Of a DNA stretch of 64,000 nt, positions 46,162-54,612 are shown one piece after another. Below the pieces are notes generated by a model. The model made no database searches and was not told the origin of the DNA. It saw nothing but the letters and a program-made list of their open reading frames with translations. Position 1 is the first letter of the stretch, and each line of letters opens with the position of its first letter. This stretch comes from an uncultured Eubacteriales bacterium. Lineage in GTDB: Bacteria; Bacillota; Clostridia; Peptostreptococcales; Anaerovoracaceae. Location of the stretch: contig CACYYD010000002.1 of NCBI GenBank assembly GCA_902778585.1, forward strand, positions 62,001 through 126,000, read 5' to 3'. A program made the position numbers and the translations under genes.

Positions 46162-46959
46162 ATGAAGATATTCGTATTCTGCAATCTTAAAGACAAGTCA
46201 AAGGAAACTCATGAGAGACTGCTTCCCCTTCTGGAAGAGATGGGCTACGATGTTGTCGACACATATACAGATGATGTTGACCTTCTTGCCTGCATCGGCG
46301 GGGACGGAACATTCCTCAGCTTTGTGCACAAATGCGGATTCCCTTCAGCTCCGATAATAGGTATCAATACCGGTCACCTTGGATTCTTCCAGGAAGCACT
46401 TCCAAGCAATCTCAAGGAAACATTCGAATATATCACCAAAGGCGAATACCAGCTTCAGCACATCCGTCCCGTACAGGCAAAGATCATCACGCGCAGAGGT
46501 GATTTTTTCAGGACGGGACTGAACGAGATAGTCGTAAGAGGACCTTATTCCCATGCATCTCATTACGAGATCTCGATCGACAATACCAAGATACAGGATT
46601 TTTCCGGCGACGGCATACTGATCTCCACTCCTGTCGGATCGACAGCTTACAACTATTCTCTTGGCGGAGCGCTTGTATCTCCTGATCTCGACGTGCTGCA
46701 GCTCACCCCTATCGCACCGATGAGCACGAATGCTTACAGATGCTTCAACTCCAGCCTTATACTGCCTTCAAAGGAGACGATAACGATCGCGGGCACAGGA
46801 AGATGCGAAGGCGGCACTATCCTTCTCTCATTTGACGGGCGCACCCATGAATTCAACGGAGTACACAAGATAGAGATAACAAGTTCGGAAAAGGAGATCC
46901 ACCTTATCCGCACATCAACATACGATCACTGGGGACTGCTTTCAAGCAAGCTTCTGTAA
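46162..46959 (+). CDS. nadK: NAD kinase
   Basis: A 265-residue kinase that makes NADP from NAD. It has the GGDGTFLSFVHKC motif (about residue 39), GINTGHLGFFQEA, VRGPYSHASHYEI, and DGILISTPVGSTAYNYSLGG. GGAG is 8 bases upstream of the ATG. In many Firmicutes nadK sits beside tlyA or recN; here it pairs with an RluA gene and runs opposite to its neighbours. Confidence 0.96.
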   Translation: MKIFVFCNLKDKSKETHERLLPLLEEMGYDVVDTYTDDVDLLACIGGDGTFLSFVHKCGFPSAPIIGINTGHLGFFQEALPSNLKETFEYITKGEYQLQHIRPVQAKIITRRGDFFRTGLNEIVVRGPYSHASHYEISIDNTKIQDFSGDGILISTPVGSTAYNYSLGGALVSPDLDVLQLTPIAPMSTNAYRCFNSSLILPSKETITIAGTGRCEGGTILLSFDGRTHEFNGVHKIEITSSEKEIHLIRTSTYDHWGLLSSKLL

Positions 46960-46992
46960 AAGATCAACGGCTTATTAACTATTACCAAACTG

Positions 46993-47895
46993 ATGGCAAA
47001 ATACGAACATACTGTAACAACTGAAGAGACCGGTCTTACGATAAACCAGATACTGAAGAGAAACTATAAGTTCTCATCCAGATTCAAAACCAAGATGAAG
47101 TATCAGTCCCTCGTAGACCTTAACGGCACACCGGCACCGGGCTATCTGAGGCCTGAGGTCGGTGATGTTATTGGTGTAAGACTTCCCGAAGAGACGAGCG
47201 ATTTTGAACCTGAGGACATCCCACTCGACATCATCTACGAAGATGAAGATCTTATTCTGATAAACAAGCAGCCGGGCATAATCGTTCATCCTACCAAGGG
47301 ACACCCGGAACACACTATCGCCAACGGCGTTATGAAATACATGTCTGATACGGACCAGTCTTTCAAAGTAAGATTCGCGAACCGTATAGACATGGATACT
47401 TCGGGGATCATCATTGTTGCAAAGAATGCCAATTCACAGAACGAGCTTTCTTCGCAGATGCGTGCAGGTACTGTTGTAAAAAAGTACAAGGCTCTTGTCG
47501 AAGGGATCATCGGCGAAGACTGTTTTTCCATTGAGCTTCCGGTCGGACGCCCGTCTCCCGAGTCGATACAGCGTGCCGTCATGGACGAAGGCGGAAAGAG
47601 CGCACATTCCGAGATACGTGTCCTCGAACGCTTCAGTTCCGAGGAATACGGAGATCATACACTTGTGGAAGTCCGCATAAAGACCGGCCGCACACATCAG
47701 ATAAGAGTGCATCTGTCGCATATAGGTCACCCTATCGCCGGAGACAGTCTCTACGGCGGCAGAACAGATCTTATTGACCGTCAGGCTCTCCATGCATATC
47801 ATATAGAATTCTCGCATCCTATGTCAGGTGAGCGCGTCAGTTTTGAAGTTCCTTTGTATGACGATATTTCCGCAGCGATGGTAACTCTGAGATAA
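46993..47895 (+). CDS. RluA-family pseudouridine synthase
   Basis: A 300-residue enzyme with an N-terminal S4-like domain (TINQILKRNYKFSSRFKTKM) and the catalytic core: YEDEDLILINKQPGIIVHP, RFANRIDMDTSGIIIVAK (catalytic Asp after RI; most homologues have HRLDRDTSG, so H and R differ) and KTGRTHQIRVHLSHIGHPI. It converts uridines in rRNA or tRNA to pseudouridine; the exact site is unknown. No good Shine-Dalgarno precedes the ATG, 33 bases after nadK, so it may depend on nadK translation. Confidence 0.92.
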   Translation: MAKYEHTVTTEETGLTINQILKRNYKFSSRFKTKMKYQSLVDLNGTPAPGYLRPEVGDVIGVRLPEETSDFEPEDIPLDIIYEDEDLILINKQPGIIVHPTKGHPEHTIANGVMKYMSDTDQSFKVRFANRIDMDTSGIIIVAKNANSQNELSSQMRAGTVVKKYKALVEGIIGEDCFSIELPVGRPSPESIQRAVMDEGGKSAHSEIRVLERFSSEEYGDHTLVEVRIKTGRTHQIRVHLSHIGHPIAGDSLYGGRTDLIDRQALHAYHIEFSHPMSGERVSFEVPLYDDISAAMVTLR

Positions 47896-47904
47896 GAAAC
47901 TCTT

Positions 47905-48060
47905 TTTCCTACAAATCCGTATAAGATTTTGCAAATATGTAGGAAATTATCACTGAAACAAATAAAAAAGTTTACGATAACCTTGGAATTTAGGGTTATC
48001 GTAAACTATTTTTTATTATTTCCTACATATAACGAATAATTGATCCCAATTTGTAGGAAA
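47905..48060. repeat. Nested palindromic element between rluA and pheT
   Basis: Four related arms are arranged symmetrically: TTTCCTACAAAT (47905-47916), ATATGTAGGAAAT (47935-47947), ATTTCCTACATAT (48018-48030) and ATTTGTAGGAAA (48049-48060). The outer pair matches perfectly over 12 bp and the inner over 13 bp, and each neighbouring pair can also fold on itself. At the centre is a 14-bp terminator stem. It sits between convergent genes. It may be a small mobile (MITE-like) relic, a binding array, or a complex terminator; only one copy is seen in this window. Confidence 0.85.
47964..48014. terminator. Bidirectional terminator for nadK-rluA and pheST
   Basis: A perfect 14-bp stem (AGTTTACGATAACC at 47969-47982 with its complement at 47994-48007) with an 11-base loop, flanked by AAAAAA on the left and TTTTTT on the right, so it can end transcripts from either side. 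Confidence 0.92.
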
Positions 48061-48080
48061 GCGGTCAAAAGTCCCTTCTG

Positions 48081-50501
48081 CTATCTCAGCTGTGCCCCGC
48101 ACTTGTTTCCGAGAACCTTGATGATACCGTTCATCTTCTTCTCGATCTGCTTCGATGTCATCGTTGAGTCATCATTTCCGATCTTGAGGCTCAGCATTAT
48201 CGACTTCTTGCCTGCAGGTATCTGCTTGCCGCGGTATTCTTCCACGAACTTCAGATCCTTGACCATAAATTTGATGGCTTCTCTGATGTCACCCCACTTG
48301 ACTGACTCATCAACGAGCAGCGAGAGATCCTGCTCAACGAGCGGATACTGAGGAAGATGTTTGAATTCGTTGGTTCTTGACGGATATGGCTTTATAGCAT
48401 CCATATCGATCTCAAAAGCAGCTGCGCTCATCATCTTGATGCCGGAAGCAGTAAGCGCCTGGACGGAGATAAGTCCGATGGAGCCTGCGATCTTTCCGCC
48501 TTCCATAATGTTGAGCCATACCTTCTCATCAGCCCATGAAGGCTTTTCCTTCTGCTTGAATGTGAAAGGCTCAAAGTGGCAGTGAGCTCCCATTCCTTCA
48601 ACAACGCCCTTTACCTTATAGAACAGAGTCTTGGCATCCTTGCCCGCAAATGTTCCGCTGATAAGGTTCTTGTGTACAGGAAGCACTTCATCCTCGCTGG
48701 ACGGGCTGTAGCTTCCCTTCTCGAATGCCTGAGCTGCCTCGAACATCGCAAACTCGTCAAAGTATCTTGCGTTCTTCTCGATGGACTCGAGCATTCCCGG
48801 GATAAGAGAAGATCTCAGAATTCCGAGTTCAGGAGCCGGTGGTGTCGCAAGTCTGACCGACTTGTCGGTATCCGTTCCTGCTGCGGTGATGTACTTCTCA
48901 TCGATCCACGGATAAGTGAAGATCTCATTCATTCCGCATCTGAAGGCAAGATATTCCCTCATCTTTCTTGAGAGATCGGCCTTGACCTGATTCACGGAAT
49001 GTTCGAAATTGACTGTAAGCGGTCTCTTTTCGAAGTATTCATATCCGATAAGTCTTGCGATATCTCCGAGAATATCGTCATGGATCGAGACATCTCCTGT
49101 GGATCTCCATGTAGGAGCCTTGCAGTGATATACTCCGTTTTCAAATTCGACTTCGTATCCGAGTCTGCCGAGGATGTCCTCGATCTCCTCGCGGGCTATG
49201 ACCTCACCAAGTCTTCTGTCGAGGAATTCCTGTGTGATATCGATCGCAGCCTTCTCCGTCTTAATAGGATTTACATCCGAGAATGCCGTGATGCTGCATT
49301 CAGGATAGATCTCCTTGAAGAGCCTGAGAGCAAGATCAAGACCGAGGTCGACCCTCTGTGTGTCGATGCCCTTCTCATATCTCATTCCGGAGTCCGTCTT
49401 CTCATCGAATTCTCTCTCAGTGCGGCGGATGCCGGGTGCTGTGAAGTCAGCGACCTCGAGAAGGACCGAAGTGGTGTCATCGAGGATCGAGTCCTTCATA
49501 CCGCCCTTGATTCCCGCAAGACCCATAGGCTCCTTGCAGTCGCAGATCATGAGAGTGTGCTCGTTGAGATCGAGTTCCTTGCCGTCAAGAAGCTGGAGTG
49601 TCTCACCCGGCTTTGCGTTTCTGACAACGATCTTCTCGCCTTCTACGTGAGAGCTGTCAAATGCATGCATAGGCTGGCCGACAGCCATCATTACGTAGTT
49701 TGTGATATCTACAAGTGCATTGATAGGCCTCATGCCACAGTCGGTGATGATAGTCTTCATCCATGCAGGAGATTCCTTGACATGGACGTTTTCGATCTTT
49801 GTAGCCGTATATCTAGGGCATCTTTCAGGCTCCTCGATGACGACATCATATGCAGGAAGGCCCTGCGGAAGGCAAGGGGTTTCTTCCTTCAGCGGCACCT
49901 TATAGATAGCCGCAAGCTCTCTGGCTACTCCGAGATGACCCCAGAGGTCAGGTCTGTTGGAGAGCGACTTGTTGTCGACTTCAAGCACTATATCGTCAAG
50001 TCCCGCGACTTCGGCCACGCTCTGGCCGGCCTTGCACTCAACTCCGAGTTCTGTGAAGTCAACTATCTCTCTTTCATCTGCAGGCGGATAAAGATCTGCA
50101 AGGAAGACTTCCGTAGCTCCGCATATCATTCCGTATGAAGGCACGCCTCTGAGCTTTGTTTCCTTGATAAGCACCGGCTCGCCTTCGCCGTGCCATACTA
50201 CCTCGGCACCCGGCTTGGATACGCAGACCTTGTGTCCTGCAGTAAGATTTGAACCTCCGCATACGATCTGCTTGAGTTCTTCCTCGCCAACATCTACGAT
50301 GCAGACCCTGAGTGCGTCGGCATTCGGATGGGCTTTGACTTCCTTGATCTCGCCGACAACGATGTCATGGAACTTGTCGGCTGTATTGATAACGTCTTCG
50401 ACCTCTACAGTTCTCATAGTGAGGTCATAAGCTATCTGGTCATATGTCAGATCTTCAGGAAGATCGACATACTTCTTCAGCAATTTCAGTGAAATATTCA
50501 T
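48081..50501 (-). CDS. pheT: Phenylalanyl-tRNA synthetase beta subunit
   Basis: An 806-residue subunit. N-terminal residues show MNISLKLLKKYVDLPEDLTYDQIA, then the EMAP-like tRNA-binding domain (KAHPNADALRVCIVDVG, VCGGSNLTAGHKVCVSKPGA), B3/4 editing domain (YTATKIENVHVKESPAWM, VDITNYVMMAVGQPMHAFD), B5 (CSITAFSDVNPIKTE onward) and the C-terminal FDX-ACB anticodon domain (YPLVEQDLSLLVDESVKWGDIREAI). It pairs with PheS to charge tRNA-Phe and proofreads Tyr. It lies 14 bases after pheS. Confidence 0.97.
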   Translation of the reverse strand: MNISLKLLKKYVDLPEDLTYDQIAYDLTMRTVEVEDVINTADKFHDIVVGEIKEVKAHPNADALRVCIVDVGEEELKQIVCGGSNLTAGHKVCVSKPGAEVVWHGEGEPVLIKETKLRGVPSYGMICGATEVFLADLYPPADEREIVDFTELGVECKAGQSVAEVAGLDDIVLEVDNKSLSNRPDLWGHLGVARELAAIYKVPLKEETPCLPQGLPAYDVVIEEPERCPRYTATKIENVHVKESPAWMKTIITDCGMRPINALVDITNYVMMAVGQPMHAFDSSHVEGEKIVVRNAKPGETLQLLDGKELDLNEHTLMICDCKEPMGLAGIKGGMKDSILDDTTSVLLEVADFTAPGIRRTEREFDEKTDSGMRYEKGIDTQRVDLGLDLALRLFKEIYPECSITAFSDVNPIKTEKAAIDITQEFLDRRLGEVIAREEIEDILGRLGYEVEFENGVYHCKAPTWRSTGDVSIHDDILGDIARLIGYEYFEKRPLTVNFEHSVNQVKADLSRKMREYLAFRCGMNEIFTYPWIDEKYITAAGTDTDKSVRLATPPAPELGILRSSLIPGMLESIEKNARYFDEFAMFEAAQAFEKGSYSPSSEDEVLPVHKNLISGTFAGKDAKTLFYKVKGVVEGMGAHCHFEPFTFKQKEKPSWADEKVWLNIMEGGKIAGSIGLISVQALTASGIKMMSAAAFEIDMDAIKPYPSRTNEFKHLPQYPLVEQDLSLLVDESVKWGDIREAIKFMVKDLKFVEEYRGKQIPAGKKSIMLSLKIGNDDSTMTSKQIEKKMNGIIKVLGNKCGAQLR

Positions 50502-50515
50502 AGCCTGCCTCCTTT

Positions 50516-51553
50516 CTACCTGAACTGTTTGAGGAATCTGAGATCAGCGCTGTGGAAGAGTCTTACGTCATCCACTCCGTAGCGCATCATTACGAGTCTG
50601 TCGAGTCCGATGTTGGTGTAGAATCCTGTCCATTCATCAGGATCGAGGTTTGCAGCCCTGAGGACGTTCGGATGGATGACTCCGCCAGGCATTACCTCTA
50701 TCCAGCCTGCGTAGTTGCAGGCCTTGCAGCCCTTGCCTCCGCAGAGCAGGCATTCCATATCGATCTCATATCCCGGCTCCGTGAACGGGAAGAATCCTTC
50801 TCTCATCCTTACGTTGACCTTGCGGCCGAATACCTTCTCAAGAATGGTCTCGATCATTACACGTCCCGAGCTGAAAGAAACATCCTTGTCTACGATAAGA
50901 GCCTCATACTGGAAGAAAGCTCTCTCGTGACGTGCGTCAGTTGTCTCATTTCTGTATACTCTGCCCGGATATACGAATCTTGCAGGAGCTCCGTGCTCAA
51001 GAAGATATCTTACCGAGCCGCCTGTAAGATGCGGACGCAGGCACAGTCTTTCGCTGCCGCCCTTGTCTTCCGTACCCTCGAGCCAGTATGTATCCATTGA
51101 AGCTCTTGCCGGATGGTCTGCCGCAAAGTTCAGGTTATCGAAAGCGTATTTTTCGCTTGAAATATCATCTTCAGAGTAGATCTCAAAACCGAGCGACCTG
51201 AAAGCATCGTTAAGGTCGTAGCACATCTGTGTGATCGGGTGAAGCGCCCCTTCGCTTACCTCGATGCCAGGCAGTGTGAGGTCGATCTCCCCTTCGACTG
51301 CCGATGCGCCGGCTATGAGTTCTTCCTGTCTGGCCTGCAGTCTCTCTGCAAACAGGTTCTTTACCTCATTTGCTTTCATTCCGACAGTCTTTCTCATGTC
51401 AGGATCGAGACTTCCGAGGCTTTTGAGGACTTCCTGCAGCGCGCTCTTCTTACCCGTCAGCTCCTTGCGGACGGCTTCAAGCTTATCTCTGTCCGTTGCA
51501 TCTGCGATGCATTGGAATCCTTCCTCGCGTATCTTTTCTAGCTTATCAAGCAT
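50516..51553 (-). CDS. pheS: Phenylalanyl-tRNA synthetase alpha subunit with Cys4 motif
   Basis: A 345-residue class II catalytic subunit. It has an N-terminal coiled coil, motif 2 (GRVYRNETTDARHERAFFQYEAL), and motif 3 (IGLDRLVMMRYGVDDVRLF). An element CLLCGGKGCKACNYAGW (Cys 268, 271, 276, 279) may bind zinc; the C-terminal part after it is EVMPGGVIHPNVLRAANLDP. Some bacterial PheS families carry this Cys cluster, others do not. pheS and pheT form one run; the buk gene upstream ends 17 bases before. Confidence 0.96.
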   Translation of the reverse strand: MLDKLEKIREEGFQCIADATDRDKLEAVRKELTGKKSALQEVLKSLGSLDPDMRKTVGMKANEVKNLFAERLQARQEELIAGASAVEGEIDLTLPGIEVSEGALHPITQMCYDLNDAFRSLGFEIYSEDDISSEKYAFDNLNFAADHPARASMDTYWLEGTEDKGGSERLCLRPHLTGGSVRYLLEHGAPARFVYPGRVYRNETTDARHERAFFQYEALIVDKDVSFSSGRVMIETILEKVFGRKVNVRMREGFFPFTEPGYEIDMECLLCGGKGCKACNYAGWIEVMPGGVIHPNVLRAANLDPDEWTGFYTNIGLDRLVMMRYGVDDVRLFHSADLRFLKQFR

Positions 51554-51570
51554 CTGTTACCCTCCTTATA

Positions 51571-52668
51571 TCAATTCTTGATTCCCTTACCGGTGTATAT
51601 TTTCGGTTCTTCCTTGCCGCGGAGCACCCTCAGGGCTCCTGCGCACATTGCTTCCTGCTCGACCTCGTTTTCATACACGTATACCGGTGCGATCCATTCC
51701 GTGTAATCCCTGATATAGCCGAGCAGGTTGCTAAATCGCGTATACCTGCCGGTCAGGAGTATGGCATCGACCTGCCCTTTCAGGACCGTTGCCATGGAAC
51801 CAATGTATTTAACTATGTTGTAGCCGAGAGCGTCCCAGACGACCTCAGCTTCCTTGTCTCCGTCAAGCACCCTCTGATAGATGGCATCTGCATCGGATGT
51901 ACCGAAGTGTGATACGAATCCTCCGGTGCCTGTGCAGAGGTGCCTCATCTCTTCAGGAGTGTGTCCTTCCTCAAAGTAGTCGAGCACGTCCATCAGCGGA
52001 AGAGAGCCCGTCCTCGTTGCGGTGAACGGTCCTTCTCCTCCAGCTCCCTGATTGCAGTCGACCTGACGTCCGCAGTCATGGGCTGCGATGGTTATGCCGC
52101 CGTCTATGTGTGCAACAACGAGCTTTGACTTTTTATAGTCCATCCCGTGAAGCTTGCAATGCTTCATCGCGGTACCCCTCAGATTGAGTGCGTGGGATTC
52201 AGCCTTTCTCTCAAGGCCTTTCACGCCGGTGACTCTTGCCACTTCAGTGTACTCGTCCACACAGATCGGATCGACCATAAAGAGCCTGCCGCCGTACTTC
52301 TGCTGCATCGCATAGGCCAGCTGCACTCCGAGTATGGACGGATGGATGGTGCGGCCGACATTGTTTCTGATGTCGTTCAGCAACAGATCGTTGACCTCGA
52401 AAGTCCCGCTCGGGACCGGATAGCAGCCTCCGCCGCGGCCTACGAATGCATCGATATTATCGAGCTCGATGTCATTCTTTTCCACGAAATCCATAATGAC
52501 CCCCATCCTGTACTCAAACTGGTCGTTTGCTGTCGGAAAGGAGTTGAGGACTTCGGCATCGTGTGTGACAGATGTTTCGAGGATCTTTGTATCATCCTCA
52601 AAGAGTGCCATCTTGGTCGAAGTCGATCCCGGATTGATTACGAAAATGCGGTATTTGTTGTCTTTCAT
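51571..52668 (-). CDS. buk: Butyrate kinase
   Basis: A 365-residue acetate/butyrate-type kinase of the ASKHA fold: N-terminal FVINPGSTSTKMALFEDD, VGRGGGCYPVPSGTFEVND, and the conserved VVAHIDGGITIAAHDCGRQVDCNQGAGGEGPFTATRTG-type run. It turns butyryl phosphate and ADP into butyrate and ATP; other branched acids are possible. The usual partner ptb (phosphotransbutyrylase) is not adjacent. It begins near the -10 box (52682-52687) with no Shine-Dalgarno, so its mRNA may be nearly leaderless. Confidence 0.9.
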   Translation of the reverse strand: MKDNKYRIFVINPGSTSTKMALFEDDTKILETSVTHDAEVLNSFPTANDQFEYRMGVIMDFVEKNDIELDNIDAFVGRGGGCYPVPSGTFEVNDLLLNDIRNNVGRTIHPSILGVQLAYAMQQKYGGRLFMVDPICVDEYTEVARVTGVKGLERKAESHALNLRGTAMKHCKLHGMDYKKSKLVVAHIDGGITIAAHDCGRQVDCNQGAGGEGPFTATRTGSLPLMDVLDYFEEGHTPEEMRHLCTGTGGFVSHFGTSDADAIYQRVLDGDKEAEVVWDALGYNIVKYIGSMATVLKGQVDAILLTGRYTRFSNLLGYIRDYTEWIAPVYVYENEVEQEAMCAGALRVLRGKEEPKIYTGKGIKN

Positions 52669-52681
52669 AGCTGTCTGACTG

Positions 52682-52687
52682 ATTATA
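52682..52687 (-). promoter_or_regulatory. -10 box of buk
   Basis: TATAAT on the minus strand, 13 bases before the buk ATG. The expected start of transcription is about 6-9 bases before the ATG. The position where a -35 should be is in the stem of the preceding terminator and has no good match, so this is tentative. Confidence 0.5.
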
Positions 52688-52699
52688 ACTTAATTATGT

Positions 52700-52733
52700 A
52701 AAAAGCGGCTGCCTTTTTTCAGAGCCGCCGCTT
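52700..52733 (-). terminator. Terminator after the pyrophosphatase-like gene
   Basis: On the minus strand AAGCGGC and GCCGCTT form a 7-bp stem (extended by three pairs past a mismatch) followed by TTTTTA. It separates the membrane-pyrophosphatase-like gene from buk. Confidence 0.8.
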
Positions 52734-52768
52734 CTTTCATCCTGATGGGCAGTGCTCTGAGTCAAATA

Positions 52769-54565
52769 TCAAAAGAAGCCTCTGAACTCGATAAACAGAG
52801 GAGCAACTACGAGGGTAACGGCAACCATAAGTTTGATAACGGTGCCGAGTGTTTCTGTAGCCATTCTGTCAAAATATCTGCCCGAGTTATTGAATGTGAA
52901 TATAACGCACATGCCTGTTATCGTGGCAGAGCATGCGAAAGCGATAAGACCGTTTACGCCGCCTGCAGCTGCTGCAGCAAGCGGAATGATCAAAGATATC
53001 AGATATATAGGAAAGAGTCCTCTGAGAGAAGTTATGCGCTTCTCAGAGTCATCTGATTCAAGTCTTGAGCGAAGCACACGGCTCGTAAGCCTGATAGATC
53101 TTATTATCAGACCTGCACAGACAAATACAGTAACAGCACCGATCATCATGCCCGTATAAACGGAAGTGCTCAGAATATTTGTCGACATATTGTTTCCGAC
53201 GACCGAAAGAGCCGTAAACAGTGCTACGAGAGTTACGTATGCAGAAACTCCTGTGTAAGTCTTGCCTACCGGGTCCGACTTGACTGAAGCCGTGAGAAGT
53301 ACATCTGCAGGATTGGGGCTCTCTGCCTCAGGATCGGATACAGATGTGATCTCGGAGGCGCTTGCGGTATTGATGGCAAATCCTCTGACCGCCATATTGA
53401 CGGCCGCCATCGAATTGATGCCTACGGCTGCAAGAGCGATACCGTAAAAGCTTGCAAACTGATACGCGATGATCACGGCTGCTGTTGTGATAACAGCCGG
53501 GATAACTACCGAGATCATGCCTATCGAAAGGCTGAATATCATCGACTGACCTGCAACTGCCTTCCTGGCTTCAGGCATATTGCGCCTGAAAACGATACCG
53601 TCCACGGAATAAGCCTTTGAAGCTTCACCTGTAACAAGAACGGCAAGGATACCGGCTGCAACGCAGACGGCATAAACATAGGACTGCAGAACGACATTAC
53701 TGAAAAATGCCGATACTGCAATGATGATAACAGCTGCTGTGATGTTTCCGGCAGTCAGGCCCGCAGTAGGATTCTTGCTGATCTTTCCGCGGTAGAGCAT
53801 GATACCTATAATGGATGCCGCTATTCCCGAAGCAAGGACTATAAGCGGATACCTGGCCGCAGAAGATGCTGTGAATGTCGACAGGACACCGGAGGTGTTT
53901 ACTCCGACGTCAGCGAGGAGTGCTGCCGAGCATGCAGAAAGGATATATGTCTCGACAAGGTCTGCCCCGCTGCCGATGAACATGCCTGTGTAATCAGTAA
54001 AGTCGTCGCTCTTTACAATAAGTGAATATGCTCCCGAAAATGCTGTTCCCGATATGCCTGTGCATAAAGAAACCAGCGACGCTCCGAGTGCGAAGCTTGC
54101 TATCAGCTTGATAAGCTGGTCTGTATCAAGGAACAAGAACAGAGCTCCGAGGCCCACCAGAGCGATGGACGAAACACTGAGTCCCATAACGGAAGCTGAT
54201 CTGTACGCAGTTTTCAGAGAAGTCCTTATATCTCCGGATACGGCAGCCGACGAAGATGAAATGCTTCCGCTTACTACTGTAAGAGAACCGGTAACAACTG
54301 AAAGCAAGCAAAGAACCGCTCCCCCTAAAAAGACAGCGGCGTTGAGATGACCTACAAAGACAAAAATAGCAGCGCCGATGAGCACCGTCATTATTGCCAG
54401 AGGCAGATATTGGATCGACCAGAATTCGCGGTTTCTGTTTTTCAGTTCAGCGAAAGTTCCGGCCGATACTTCGTTTCTGACTATACGGCTTCTGATCCAG
54501 GATTCAAGTGACAATGCTGTCAGCAGTCCCGCCAGAGCACAGATCAGAGTAATGATCTTCAGCAT
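52769..54565 (-). CDS. Catalytically degenerate membrane pyrophosphatase homologue
   Basis: A 598-residue protein with about 14-16 membrane helices. It aligns by eye with H+/Na+-pumping pyrophosphatases: AGTFAELKNRNREFW near the N-terminus, SFALGASLVSL, GSGADLVETY, and FNNSGRYFD...LGTVIKLM...VAPLF at the end. True enzymes are about 680-700 residues and carry the acidic motifs KAADVGADLVGK, ADNVGDNVGDVAGM, DNAGGIAEM and GDPFKDTxGPxLN. Here these are replaced (SGTAFSGAYSLIVKSDDFTD; GINSMAAVNMAV; ATETLGTVIKLM), and about 80-100 residues of cytosolic loops are missing. The frame is intact, so it is probably a functional protein with another role, not a pseudogene. Upstream is secG. Confidence 0.8.
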   Translation of the reverse strand: MLKIITLICALAGLLTALSLESWIRSRIVRNEVSAGTFAELKNRNREFWSIQYLPLAIMTVLIGAAIFVFVGHLNAAVFLGGAVLCLLSVVTGSLTVVSGSISSSSAAVSGDIRTSLKTAYRSASVMGLSVSSIALVGLGALFLFLDTDQLIKLIASFALGASLVSLCTGISGTAFSGAYSLIVKSDDFTDYTGMFIGSGADLVETYILSACSAALLADVGVNTSGVLSTFTASSAARYPLIVLASGIAASIIGIMLYRGKISKNPTAGLTAGNITAAVIIIAVSAFFSNVVLQSYVYAVCVAAGILAVLVTGEASKAYSVDGIVFRRNMPEARKAVAGQSMIFSLSIGMISVVIPAVITTAAVIIAYQFASFYGIALAAVGINSMAAVNMAVRGFAINTASASEITSVSDPEAESPNPADVLLTASVKSDPVGKTYTGVSAYVTLVALFTALSVVGNNMSTNILSTSVYTGMMIGAVTVFVCAGLIIRSIRLTSRVLRSRLESDDSEKRITSLRGLFPIYLISLIIPLAAAAAGGVNGLIAFACSATITGMCVIFTFNNSGRYFDRMATETLGTVIKLMVAVTLVVAPLFIEFRGFF

Positions 54566-54590
54566 TCAGTTATCTCCGGTTACATTTAAA

Positions 54591-54612
54591 AGACGTTCCT
54601 GATGAAACGCCT
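54591..54612 (-). terminator. Weak terminator-like hairpin after secG
   Basis: AGGCGTT and AACGTCT form a 7-bp stem with one G-U pair at the secG stop, followed by TTTTAAATG. It may only reduce read-through from secG into the pyrophosphatase-like gene, whose start is 46 bases away. Confidence 0.4.

Noticed and set aside
48999..50138. Plus-strand open frame of 379 codons opposite pheT
   Set aside because: It lies wholly inside pheT, which has strong family motifs; a long antisense frame is expected from codon bias.
52769..54565. The pyrophosphatase-like gene as a pseudogene
   Set aside because: The frame is intact for 598 codons, with a good ribosome-binding site and hydrophobic pattern kept, so decay is less likely than a changed function.
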